64,000 nucleotides of DNA from Sphingobacteriales bacterium. GTDB taxonomy: Bacteria; Bacteroidota; Bacteroidia; Chitinophagales; UBA2359. Within the stretch, counting starts at the first letter, position 1; each line of letters starts with the position of its first letter. This document shows positions 8,676 through 17,422 of the stretch, piece after piece. The position numbers and the translations under genes were made by a program. The stretch is taken from NCBI GenBank assembly GCA_016700115.1, contig CP064999.1, positions 4,955,501 through 5,019,500 of the forward strand. The letters are read 5' to 3'. The notes beneath the pieces were generated by a model. That model was not told the DNA's origin, ran no database searches, and saw nothing but the letters and a program-made list of their open reading frames with translations.

Positions 8676-10052
8676 ATGACAGAAAAAACCTTTCAACATT
8701 CATTGCGAACCATTACTTTGAAATACGATGATTCTATTCCGGAATCAGATTTTGAACGGGAATTAATAGAAAGATATTTGGAAATGCATACAAAAATTGA
8801 AGAATACAATAAGGAAAGTGCCCGTATTACTTTTTTGCATTCAGAACTTGCCGATCTTATTCATGAAGGTAGCAGGAAATTCAAACTCATAGATGAGACC
8901 ATCAGTCAATTCTTGAAAAAAGCAGAAGCTATTGCAGAAGTTAGCGACAATCTGTTTTTTTTGAGGGAACTTGATGAAAGTATGCAAAATTACCATGTAA
9001 ACATATCTGATTTTCACGATAATATCTTACAGCAAATCAGGAATGACTATGATGAAAACTGGGACGAGTATTTGAAATTAATTGAGCTGGATGAAAAATT
9101 AACCAATGATTACGATGAGTACTCGAAGTTTCGCAACCCTTTGTATGTAACTGATCCACAATGGAGTTTAGATTTAGTTTCTTATGACAGAGACGAGCAG
9201 AAAATGTTAGGTTCTATTTCAAGACTTGAAAAGTTTTTACCTTTTCACCGAAAAATCAAATCTGACTATGAAGAATTTGTACAGACAGTAAATACCGCTT
9301 ATTCAAATTGGCAAACAACCCGAAAAATCATGTCGGAGGCTTATGATTCTAATAATTTGTTAGATTGCAGCCAATCTCTCAGCTATGCAAACGGAACCGG
9401 CGATCCCAAAAAACGTCCAATCTACATGATTCCTCCGGGCAGCCCTCAAATTGAAGAGTTTAAAACCAATTATGGGTTACTTGCCAATCCGACCAAAAAC
9501 AGTTTGACTATTTCAGTTGATATGGAAACAGTAAAATCAGAAGATATTTACATGATTCAGGAATTTATCCTCTGTTTACAACATTTCCCTAAACTGATTG
9601 AGAAGTTTGTTTTTTCTATTAATATTCAGTTTCTTAATCACGATGATATTCCAATGAAGGATGAAGACTGGAAAGGAGTATCTTATCCCATGAAATGGTT
9701 CAGTTTAATGCAGCAACTACCTTGCTCAATCTTTTTCATTCAGGACCCGGATGCCCGCGGCTATATCCTTTTGGGAGATATTATGACCTCTGATGAAGAA
9801 TTTGAACGAACTGAAAATGAAATAAAATTAGAAGGCAAACTTCTTGAAAAGGTTTGTAACCGCTTGTTTCACAGTTGTTTTTTATTTCTATTATACTGCC
9901 ACAATTCGGGCTTTAACCCGCAACCCTATATTGAAGCTTTGATTGCAGATTTTGATTTGCCGATAACGTATAAACATGTACATCAGGAATATTTAAAGGC
10001 TGTAAAACAAGGAATAAAAATTAAAGCGGTACCTACTAAAAAAGGAAAGTAA
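8676..10052 (+). CDS. Hypothetical cytoplasmic protein, helical N-terminal half
   Basis: 458 residues, not recognised. There is no signal peptide and no membrane helix. Residues about 20-150 are rich in Glu, Lys, Leu and Ile with a helical or coiled-coil pattern. The middle has a Pro/Gly-rich turn (YMIPPGSPQIEEFKTNYG), and the C-terminal half looks globular alpha/beta (NSLTISVDMETVKSEDIYM; ending basic with KIKAVPTKKGK). Cys residues are scattered without a metal-binding pattern. It sits alone between the secreted hydrolase and a converging ArsA-type ATPase gene. Codon use resembles its neighbours, so it looks resident. Confidence 0.55.
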   Translation: MTEKTFQHSLRTITLKYDDSIPESDFERELIERYLEMHTKIEEYNKESARITFLHSELADLIHEGSRKFKLIDETISQFLKKAEAIAEVSDNLFFLRELDESMQNYHVNISDFHDNILQQIRNDYDENWDEYLKLIELDEKLTNDYDEYSKFRNPLYVTDPQWSLDLVSYDRDEQKMLGSISRLEKFLPFHRKIKSDYEEFVQTVNTAYSNWQTTRKIMSEAYDSNNLLDCSQSLSYANGTGDPKKRPIYMIPPGSPQIEEFKTNYGLLANPTKNSLTISVDMETVKSEDIYMIQEFILCLQHFPKLIEKFVFSINIQFLNHDDIPMKDEDWKGVSYPMKWFSLMQQLPCSIFFIQDPDARGYILLGDIMTSDEEFERTENEIKLEGKLLEKVCNRLFHSCFLFLLYCHNSGFNPQPYIEALIADFDLPITYKHVHQEYLKAVKQGIKIKAVPTKKGK

Positions 10053-10128
10053 TAATAGATTATCATAGTGTTAAGGGGATGCTTATCCTTAAAATTATGC
10101 CGGTTTAAATCTTTCCATTAAACGACGG

Positions 10129-11301
10129 CTATTGTTCATTGCCCCCCTTTGACAGCCGGACCAATAACCATGGTTCCTTAAATTCATATCCGCTAAGAGT
10201 CAGGAAATTGGCAAATCTTGGCAAAATGATACTTTTACGGCGGTTTGCCAATGTTATAATCAATTCGTCGCCAAACTTCTGCAGGGTAAAATCGGGTTGT
10301 TTGATGAATGGAAGTTTAATGCGGATTTCGTAATATTGTTCATCTTCATGTACTTCAAAAGGACTTTCGCGGTGAAGCACTTCTGCCGGATTTATTTTGG
10401 CATAAATATCGTGTCCTATTGTTTTTAGCAAGTCGAGACCAAAAACTTCCTGTCCGCGATGCAGCACTTTAAATATCGGTAGCGGTGAAAATGCTTCTTC
10501 TATTTCTGAAAGATACTGTTGTTGTGTAATCAGGTATTTTTCAAAAAGAGACCCTGCTTCAACAGTAGGTAAAATCCGGTTGACGACCAATGCATCAACA
10601 TTATAGCCATACATTTGGAGGTAAGTATAAGCCCGTTTAGCTTCCTGAATAACCATTCTTTCAGGGTTTGCCACAATACGAATGGAACAGATATCCGGAT
10701 TTAAAAAAATCTTCTGAACCTTTTCCAATTTGGCAAACAAATTTTCCAATTCAGCATAGCCTTTGTCAAGGGGTATCCCAGTTGTTTTCCGAACCACAAA
10801 TCCCATCGTTTTTACCGCTGTGCTTTGCCCGGGAAATGCCTTTACCAACCATGATTGGGTTACTTGCGGTAATGTAAGTAAGGTAAGGGTTTCTCCGGTT
10901 GGTGCGCTGTCAATTACTATAAGGTCATAGTTGTTTTCAGAGTAGTATTTTTCCAGCCATAAAAAAGCAGAGGCTTCTTCCATACCGGGAAGTACCGAAA
11001 GTTCTTCGGCAACTACATTTTCAACCCCTCTCCATTTGAACAAACTCAACATCAATTGACGCATATTGCCCCAATATTTTTTCATAGAGTAATAAACATC
11101 AAATTCTTGTCCGTACAAATTAGGAGCGACTTCGACCGGTTCGGGTGAAAGAGGAATGTTCAGAGCATCGGAAAGACTATGTGCAGGGTCAGTAGAAATC
11201 ACTAAGGTTTTGTATCCTTTTTGAGCTGCATCTAAAGCAGTTGCGGCAGCAATGGTGGTTTTTCCTACTCCTCCTTTGCCGGTAAACAAAATAATGCGCA
11301 T
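10129..11301 (-). CDS. ArsA/GET3-family ATPase with C-terminal HSP20-like domain
   Basis: 390 residues. The deviant Walker A motif GKGGVGKTT (8-16) with its signature first Lys, the switch I segment STDPAHSLSDAL and the switch II segment DSAPTGETL define the ArsA/GET3 clade of SIMIBI ATPases. Residues about 318-388 (EIRIKLPF, then GDELIITLANRRKSIILP) form a small beta-sandwich matching the HSP20-like domain often attached to bacterial ArsA homologues. There is no ArsB pump or ArsR regulator nearby, so arsenite transport is unlikely. A role in protein or membrane-factor handling, as for GET3-like proteins, is an inference. The Cys pair that binds arsenite in ArsA is not obvious. Confidence 0.88.
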   Translation of the reverse strand: MRIILFTGKGGVGKTTIAAATALDAAQKGYKTLVISTDPAHSLSDALNIPLSPEPVEVAPNLYGQEFDVYYSMKKYWGNMRQLMLSLFKWRGVENVVAEELSVLPGMEEASAFLWLEKYYSENNYDLIVIDSAPTGETLTLLTLPQVTQSWLVKAFPGQSTAVKTMGFVVRKTTGIPLDKGYAELENLFAKLEKVQKIFLNPDICSIRIVANPERMVIQEAKRAYTYLQMYGYNVDALVVNRILPTVEAGSLFEKYLITQQQYLSEIEEAFSPLPIFKVLHRGQEVFGLDLLKTIGHDIYAKINPAEVLHRESPFEVHEDEQYYEIRIKLPFIKQPDFTLQKFGDELIITLANRRKSIILPRFANFLTLSGYEFKEPWLLVRLSKGGNEQ

Positions 11302-11363
11302 GAATTGTTTTAGTTAATTTTTTTTAGATGGGTGCATTGTACCGAACTGAAATTTACTAACAC

Positions 11364-14300
11364 CTACCTGATTAAGGTAATGTTGCCTTTCAGGGTTTCG
11401 ATTTCTTGAAGTTGATTTTGATATTCCAATATCCATACATAAACACCTACAGGACAGTTTTCGTCGTGAAATTTGCCGTTCCAACCTGTATCGAGGTTTT
11501 CCGATTCAAAAACAAGCTGTCCCCAACGGTTATAAACTTCCATTTTTACATATTCTGTCAGGCAATTGTAAACAGGTCTGAAAACATCATTAATCCCGTC
11601 ATTGTTCGGACTATAGGCATTCGGAACTAAAAAAGTACAAGGCAAAGGATCAGGAGGATCCGGAGGTGTACAGTCGTTAGATGTTATTGTAACCATATCC
11701 TGAGCAGTTCCGCATTGGTTTTGCACGCTTACTTCATAAAACCCTCCTCCGGTAACGATTAAAGTCGGCAAACTACTTCCATCTTGCCATAAATACATAT
11801 CGCTGTTTGTTGATACGGCAAATAGGGTAATAGTATCCCCAATACATATTGTATTTGCCCCCGAAATACTGACTACCGGCAAATGAATATAATCTAAAGC
11901 GATCTGATCGTTAGCTGCTCCACATACATTACTGACAGTTACAGCATATATTCCTGTTTGAGTTGCGGTAAAAATAGGATTTATGCTTCCATCCTGCCAT
12001 ACATAATTTAACGAATTGTCTGATTGAGTTGCATCTATCGTTAACATCTGACCCTGACACAATACAGTGTCCTGCAACAAATTGATTGACGGGGAATAGA
12101 GATAAGATAAAGCAATTGTATCTGAAGCTGAACTGCAGTTGTTGCTGATTTGAACCCAATATGTTCCGGGTACAGAAACTGAAAATGTTGAGTTTGTACT
12201 GTTATCCTGCCATAAATAGCTAACTCCGGGTGTGGTCGCTGAAAGGGTAATTGTCTCATTGTTACAAAGTGTCATATCAGGTCCTAAATTTATGTTTAGG
12301 TTTGTTCCCACATCTACATTGATAAAGTCATTAGCCGTTCCACAGGCATTAAAGACTGTTACTGAATATTGACCGGAATCGGATACAGTAATTTCAGAAT
12401 CTACACTCCCTGTATTCCAAAGATAAGCGTTGGTATTAGGATTCGCGGCTTCAATAACCAAAGACTCGCCGGGGCAAAGGATGGCATCGTTTCCCAATTC
12501 AACCACAGGAAGTGGAATAACAAAAATATTCACCCCATCAGTAACACTTCCACATGGATTGGTAATGGTTGCAGTATATAGTCCCGATTGAGAAAAGGTT
12601 TTAACAGGATTGGTGCTTCCGTCATTCCACAAATATGTGGCTTGTATATCTGAAAATGTTATGTCAAGGGTTATACTCTCTCCTTCACAAATTTGAATGT
12701 CAGGACCTAAATCAATTGTGGGGTTCAACTCATAACTAACAACAACGGTATCGGAAGCAGAACTGCAACCGTTGTTGATTTGAACCCAATATTCTCCGGG
12801 AACTGACACTGTATAAACAGGAGTTGTGGTGCCATCTTGCCAAATATAATTAACTCCTGCTGTGGTTGCATCAAGTACTAAGGTTTGCCCACTGCAAAGT
12901 GTGAAATCAGGTCCAAGATCAGGAGAAGATAGCGCTTGATAGTTAACATTGATGTCTTCTGTTTGTGTGCCACAGGAATTTGTAACTTCTACCCAATAAT
13001 TCCCGGATTGAGTTACGGTAAATACAGCTAATGTGCTGCCATCCTGCCATAAATAGCTTCCGTCAGGAGTTGTGGCATCCAATAAAAGACTTTCACCAGG
13101 ACAAAGGTCTGCATCCGGTCCAAAATTGATGTTTGGCGGGTATAAGTTGTCGAGAGTCATTTGGTCGGTCGCTGTTCCACAAACATTGCTGACTGTTACA
13201 CTATAGGTACCGGCAACAGAAGTATTTAACAAAGGCGTGATGCTTCCGTTTTGCCAAATATATGTAAGAGTTCCTGCCGATGATTGGTTCAGAGGTGTTG
13301 CATCTAAAGTTACAGCAATTCCCTGACACACCAATACATCATTGCCTATTTCAATATCTGGAGGTTGAATAAAATCTATATTGACACTTCCGGTATCGTA
13401 TCCACAGGGATTAGCTACTGTAACTGTATAAAGACCTTCAGTTGAAACGGTATAAGAAGATGTTGTTTCACCTGTTCCCCATTGATAAGAATTAAACAAA
13501 GCACCGTTGGTTGGAGCTGCATTTAAAACAAGAGTTTGCCCTTCGCAAAGCGATTGATTGATCCCTAAATCAAATTCGGGAATAGAATTGTAAGATACAG
13601 AGACTAAATCAGAAACAGAACCACAAACGTTGCTGACTGTTACACTGTACAATCCTTCCTGAGTTACGGTAAATGTCGGAGAAGTGCTTCCATTCTGCCA
13701 AAGATAAGTTACCACTCCGGGTGCTATAGGTGTTAGTGTAATAGTTTCAGATGGACAAAGTATCTGGTCGGTACCGAGATCTACTCCTGTTAGTACATGA
13801 TGGATCATAACGTTTTGGCTAACCGTTTCTGATACTCCATTAGTCAGGGTTATGGTCAGTGAAACGGTGTAAACATCAGGTGCAGAGAAGATATGAGACG
13901 GGCTGAATTGTGTTGAAGTATTGTTAGAACCGGAAGCTGAATCACCAAAATTCCATGATACTGATGCTATAAAAGCTGTGCTGACCAATTCAAATTCGGT
14001 AGCATCGCCGAAACATGTATTGGTGTAGGTAAATGGCATTGGTTTCAGATAACTCTGAACAAAATTGGGCAATCCAAAATTGGAAGTCGGGCCGTTCAAA
14101 AATACACCGTCATCAATATATCCGCAAGCAAGACCAAGTGCATTAGGATTTTGTATAACCCCAAGCCAATCTGATTGATGTCTGGCAAAATAAATTTTTT
14201 CATCTAACCCCAACTGTATTGCTCCGCCAAAAAGACTTGAAGATGTTCCGACCAATGTCGCAGATGCAAGGATTGCAGCAGGTGTTGCGGCTTCTAAGTT

Positions 14301-14618
14301 AAATTGATATATCTGAGGATTCCCAAATCCGTATTTTGAGCCATAAAATTTTGTTCCGTCGGCCGAAAACTCGACCCCATAAGCATTGGAGTAAGTAGCG
14401 GGGGTTGTTATTGGGTTCGATACGATTCCGTTTGAAGTGTTTAAATCAAAAATCTGGTATAGATTCATTTCTTTGATTGCTAAAGCCAACTTGTTTCCCA
14501 ATGGAGAGGCTTTCATATATCCCGCAGAATTTCCATTGGTTGCAAGACTGCCTCCTGTATGAACTAATCCCGTATTGCTGATAACAGGAGACGCACTAAT
14601 ACCTGCAGCATTGAGCAA
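11364..14618 (-). CDS. Large T9SS type B surface protein with ten immunoglobulin-like repeats (main part, frameshifted)
   Basis: C-terminal 1084 residues of a protein whose N-terminus lies in another frame at 14668-15192. The true frame extends upstream to about 14700 (VTAVKHNNNFDIWI continues the upstream piece); the TTG at 14618 is only a nominal start. Order: a propeller-like N-terminal region, a PKD domain (VSWNFGDSASG), ten tandem units of about 70 residues built on DLGPD-x-x-LC-x-G-E/Q, YLWQDGST and V-x-N-x-CG, then a gliding-motility C-terminal domain with NDGINDVF, EVYNRWGQLVFE and GWNGKF. That last domain is the T9SS type B sorting signal, so the product is expected to be exported and attached at the cell surface. 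Likely an adhesin-like protein; the ligand is unknown. Confidence 0.85.
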   Translation of the reverse strand: MLNAAGISASPVISNTGLVHTGGSLATNGNSAGYMKASPLGNKLALAIKEMNLYQIFDLNTSNGIVSNPITTPATYSNAYGVEFSADGTKFYGSKYGFGNPQIYQFNLEAATPAAILASATLVGTSSSLFGGAIQLGLDEKIYFARHQSDWLGVIQNPNALGLACGYIDDGVFLNGPTSNFGLPNFVQSYLKPMPFTYTNTCFGDATEFELVSTAFIASVSWNFGDSASGSNNTSTQFSPSHIFSAPDVYTVSLTITLTNGVSETVSQNVMIHHVLTGVDLGTDQILCPSETITLTPIAPGVVTYLWQNGSTSPTFTVTQEGLYSVTVSNVCGSVSDLVSVSYNSIPEFDLGINQSLCEGQTLVLNAAPTNGALFNSYQWGTGETTSSYTVSTEGLYTVTVANPCGYDTGSVNIDFIQPPDIEIGNDVLVCQGIAVTLDATPLNQSSAGTLTYIWQNGSITPLLNTSVAGTYSVTVSNVCGTATDQMTLDNLYPPNINFGPDADLCPGESLLLDATTPDGSYLWQDGSTLAVFTVTQSGNYWVEVTNSCGTQTEDINVNYQALSSPDLGPDFTLCSGQTLVLDATTAGVNYIWQDGTTTPVYTVSVPGEYWVQINNGCSSASDTVVVSYELNPTIDLGPDIQICEGESITLDITFSDIQATYLWNDGSTNPVKTFSQSGLYTATITNPCGSVTDGVNIFVIPLPVVELGNDAILCPGESLVIEAANPNTNAYLWNTGSVDSEITVSDSGQYSVTVFNACGTANDFINVDVGTNLNINLGPDMTLCNNETITLSATTPGVSYLWQDNSTNSTFSVSVPGTYWVQISNNCSSASDTIALSYLYSPSINLLQDTVLCQGQMLTIDATQSDNSLNYVWQDGSINPIFTATQTGIYAVTVSNVCGAANDQIALDYIHLPVVSISGANTICIGDTITLFAVSTNSDMYLWQDGSSLPTLIVTGGGFYEVSVQNQCGTAQDMVTITSNDCTPPDPPDPLPCTFLVPNAYSPNNDGINDVFRPVYNCLTEYVKMEVYNRWGQLVFESENLDTGWNGKFHDENCPVGVYVWILEYQNQLQEIETLKGNITLIR

Positions 14619-14667
14619 ATAAGCATAAAAAGCATCCGAATCCCATTCGTGGGTGATAATCCAAATA

Positions 14668-15192
14668 TCAAAATTGTTGTTGTGTTTGACGGCAGTTACC
14701 TTTTTCTGAAACAGGTGTCAGGAGCAGTACATTTTTCATCACCACATCACCCAAACCTCCGGCAAGGCTTAAGTCTATAATCGTATATCTAAAACCCAGA
14801 GAATTGCCTTCTTCGTCCACCGTAAAAATATAATAAATTGTATTGCTTCCGGGTAAAGGGGCTATAACAGCTGCCTGAGAGGAGGAAGCGTCTCCTGCCA
14901 ATCCGAAACCATTGGGCATTTGAATATGGTTGCGGTTAAATACGCGGTTGCCACTAGTGTAAAAAAGCAATTGACCATCTGAATCGCTAATCGTCGCACA
15001 GCCTTCGTTAGTACTAAGAATGCCATCAGTTACAGCAACCGGAGAACCTGAGTCAAAACTTACACCCGCATAAGCACCAAAATACCAAAAATTGGTTTCT
15101 TTTTGTGCAAATGCCGGAAACAGGTTGAAACCAAGCAACAACAACCCAAATATGAAGACAAATAATATTTGTTGAAGTTTTTGTGCTTTCAT
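14668..15192 (-). CDS. N-terminal fragment of the same T9SS surface protein (ends at a frameshift)
   Basis: The ATG at 15192 opens MKAQKLQQILFVFIFGLLLL, a signal peptide ending near AFAQ. The mature part (NFWYFGAYAGVSFD, DGQLLFYTSGNRVFNRN) is the WD40-like N-terminus common in Bacteroidota PKD/T9SS proteins. After PVSEK the frame runs into GNCRQTQQQF and a stop. Dropping one base in the run at 14699-14705 (AAAAAGG on the coding strand) restores VTAVKHNNNFDIW and joins it to the downstream frame. This is either a real inactivating or phase-variable indel or a sequencing error. TTG codons just upstream (15198-15201) are less likely starts, because the promoter at 15199-15230 overlaps them. Confidence 0.75.
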   Translation of the reverse strand: MKAQKLQQILFVFIFGLLLLGFNLFPAFAQKETNFWYFGAYAGVSFDSGSPVAVTDGILSTNEGCATISDSDGQLLFYTSGNRVFNRNHIQMPNGFGLAGDASSSQAAVIAPLPGSNTIYYIFTVDEEGNSLGFRYTIIDLSLAGGLGDVVMKNVLLLTPVSEKGNCRQTQQQF

Positions 15193-15198
15193 AAGCAA

Positions 15199-15230
15199 CA
15201 AAGGTACTTATTTAGATTGGGCTACACAAA
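15199..15230 (-). promoter_or_regulatory. Consensus Bacteroidota promoter of the T9SS surface protein gene
   Basis: On the minus strand TTTG (15230-15227), a 20-bp spacer and TACCTTTG (15206-15199) match the TTTG/TAnnTTTG consensus. The ATG at 15192 lies only six bases after the -7 element, so the predicted transcript would begin at or next to the start codon, a nearly leaderless mRNA. Confidence 0.65.
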
Positions 15231-15279
15231 CCCCCCTTTTTACAGTGTGCTTATAAAAAGTCGGCTAACTTAAAAAAGA

Positions 15280-16092
15280 TTACTTTTTAGACATAGCATC
15301 TACTCTGACCATCAAATCTTCCGTATAATGAACCAATTCCTCAAACCGGGGTGTTCTTTTAATAAAACGGTCTCGCCTGTAAGGTAAGTCCACATAAATA
15401 TGTTCTACAATTTGCCCGGGGTTAGCACGCATGATATAGATATCATCGCCAAGGTAAACGGCTTCCGAAATATCGTGGGTAACAAATATGATTGTGGGAT
15501 GAACTTCATACCAGATATTGAGCAGCATATCCTGCATTTGTAATCGGGTATTGACATCTAATGCACCGAAAGGTTCATCCATCAACAAGATGCGCGGATT
15601 TGCCAGCAGACTTCGGGCTATTGCCACCCTCTGCAATTGACCTCCCGAAAGTATAGGGTACTGTGCATATTTGTTTTCGTGCCCTTCAAGCCCTACCTTT
15701 TTAATCATTTCTCGGGCTTTTTCTTCTCTTTCTTTTTTTGGAATGCCCTGATAATATAGTCCTAAAGCAACATTGTCCAAAACAGTAAGCCAAGGCAAAG
15801 AAGAATATTTCTGAAAAACCATTCCAACTCTGTCTGATTCTTTTCTGGGGTTTCCATACAAATTAACCTCACCAGAGGTTGGTCGTTGTAAGCCCGAAAT
15901 ATACCTGAGTATGGTTGATTTTCCACAACCGGAAGCTCCCAAAATCACCACAAACTGACCCTGATTTGGTTTGTCTTCAATTAAAAGATTAAAATCTTGA
16001 AGCACAACAAATTTGCCGTTATCATAAGATTGGTGAATATCTTTTAATCTTACAATATCTTCCCGATGGGTATCTGAAAAAAAGAATGACAT
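15280..16092 (-). CDS. ABC transporter ATP-binding protein, SsuB/TauB-like
   Basis: 270 residues. Complete nucleotide-binding subunit: Walker A GASGCGKST (about 53-61), Q-loop VFQKYSSLPWLTV, ABC signature LSGGQLQRVAIARSL, Walker B ILLMDEPFGALD and H-loop FVTHDISEA. The Q-loop and the EAVYLGDDIYIM segment are typical of the nitrate/sulfonate/taurine/thiamine-precursor (NMT1) class. The gene is last in a minus-strand cluster, 17 bp after the permease stop, so the two are co-transcribed. It should energise the permease at the cytoplasmic face. Given the unusual permease and the peptidoglycan-binding substrate protein, import of a small anion is not assured. Confidence 0.9.
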   Translation of the reverse strand: MSFFFSDTHREDIVRLKDIHQSYDNGKFVVLQDFNLLIEDKPNQGQFVVILGASGCGKSTILRYISGLQRPTSGEVNLYGNPRKESDRVGMVFQKYSSLPWLTVLDNVALGLYYQGIPKKEREEKAREMIKKVGLEGHENKYAQYPILSGGQLQRVAIARSLLANPRILLMDEPFGALDVNTRLQMQDMLLNIWYEVHPTIIFVTHDISEAVYLGDDIYIMRANPGQIVEHIYVDLPYRRDRFIKRTPRFEELVHYTEDLMVRVDAMSKK

Positions 16093-16109
16093 ATTATTGG
16101 AAAATGGGG

Positions 16110-17348
16110 TTATTTGGTTTGGTGTTTATGGGGTAACAACAGGCGGTCTAATAGAAGAAATAACTTGTCCTGAATAAACCCTATCAGTACGATAATCAAT
16201 AAAATAGCAAATACTTTATCAATTCGGCTCATCCTAGCCGACTTAAAAGCAATAGCTCCTATTCCTCCGGAATTGGCATTGACCAATTCGGCTACTATGA
16301 TATAAGTCCATGAAATAGCAACTAATACCCTGATATCGTCTGAAACTCTCGATATGACTGAAGGAATAAAAACAGTTCGGATTTGTTGCCATTTATTAGC
16401 ACCCAAAGTATAAGCGGTTTGTTCATAGACACCATCTACTTCATCAATTCTTTGAACAATCACTGGTAACAGATAAACAAAAATACCAAATGCCAGAAAT
16501 TGTACTTTCATCGTTGTGCCAATCCCAAACCAGGCAATAAACAAACCGGTTACTGCGGTTAAAGGTACAAACCTCAAAGCATCAATACTTCGGCTAAACA
16601 AAGATCTGAATAAAGGAAAAAGTCCGATAGCAAACCCAAGAGGAATTGATACCAAAATGGCAATCAAGTATCCCGACAAGTTTAAATAGACTGAAAAAGC
16701 AGTATTCGACATTAAATTGTCTTTCGTGTACAGTTCTTTGTAAGATTTTATCACATCTATTGGCGAAGGAAGCAAGGAATTGCTAATCCATTCCTGTCGA
16801 ACTGTTAAATTGATATTGTCAGAACCAAGCAACATTACATCAACAGAACCCAAAGAATTTGGGGTGATTTCGGGTGTTTCACTGTTGGTAAAATATTGTT
16901 CGTCTATTACAGTACTTCCCGAAAACTCAGATAACCTTCGAATTACCTCTTTTTTATTTTCACCCTGAGGCATAGCTGCTATCAGGTTGATTCCGGGAAT
17001 AGAATCAGCAAGTGTTTGAACCAAACGGCGATTGGGTTCGGAAGTTACCAAAACAATAGGATTTCCGTTTGCTGACAAATCGCGCATAATTGGTTGCAAA
17101 TCAGATGCATTAAAAACAGGCTGATCATAAATCAGTATTCGGGGTGTCTGAACCTGATCGGCCGATTTTGTATTCAGGTAAATATTGAGTTCTGAGGTAG
17201 AATAATCCTGATTTCGGGTAGTACTCAAACTTGCAATTAATTGCCATAATAACAGCAATAAAATTACCCCCAATATTTCGATAATTAAATGAGTTCTTTT
17301 CGGTAATTGTGCTCTTAAACTGAATAGGTCTGACCATTTGAATTTCAT
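16110..17348 (-). CDS. ABC permease (SsuC-like) with a GroEL-apical-domain-like insert
   Basis: 412 residues. Residues 22-41 form TM1. Residues about 190-405 are an ordinary BPD-type permease domain, with LLPSPIDVIKS opening it and an EAA-like loop at YTLGANKWQQIRTVFIPSV. Between TM1 and this domain lie about 145 residues not found in SsuC/TauC. Residues 57-182 align by eye, nearly without gaps, with the GroEL apical domain: ILIYDQPVFN to ILLADKKISN, LQPIMRDLSANGNPIVLV to LPVLEAVAKAGKPLLII, and GSTVIDE to GGTVISE, plus a final LG-x(6)-LGSDN resembling LG-x(6)-NKDTT. With the normal topology the insert would face the periplasm. Spacing to the ATPase is 17 bp and to the substrate protein 74 bp. 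Confidence 0.88.
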   Translation of the reverse strand: MKFKWSDLFSLRAQLPKRTHLIIEILGVILLLLLWQLIASLSTTRNQDYSTSELNIYLNTKSADQVQTPRILIYDQPVFNASDLQPIMRDLSANGNPIVLVTSEPNRRLVQTLADSIPGINLIAAMPQGENKKEVIRRLSEFSGSTVIDEQYFTNSETPEITPNSLGSVDVMLLGSDNINLTVRQEWISNSLLPSPIDVIKSYKELYTKDNLMSNTAFSVYLNLSGYLIAILVSIPLGFAIGLFPLFRSLFSRSIDALRFVPLTAVTGLFIAWFGIGTTMKVQFLAFGIFVYLLPVIVQRIDEVDGVYEQTAYTLGANKWQQIRTVFIPSVISRVSDDIRVLVAISWTYIIVAELVNANSGGIGAIAFKSARMSRIDKVFAILLIIVLIGFIQDKLFLLLDRLLLPHKHQTK

Positions 17349-17422
17349 ACGAATAGCGCTGTTATCCTGATGGAATGGCCTTTAATCAACCACTTCACCG
17401 GTAAAAAGTTTACAAAATGAAA

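Noticed and set aside
10129..11301. Arsenic-resistance operon
   Set aside because: Only an ArsA-type ATPase is present; no arsB, arsC, arsR or arsD nearby, and the arsenite-binding Cys are not evident.
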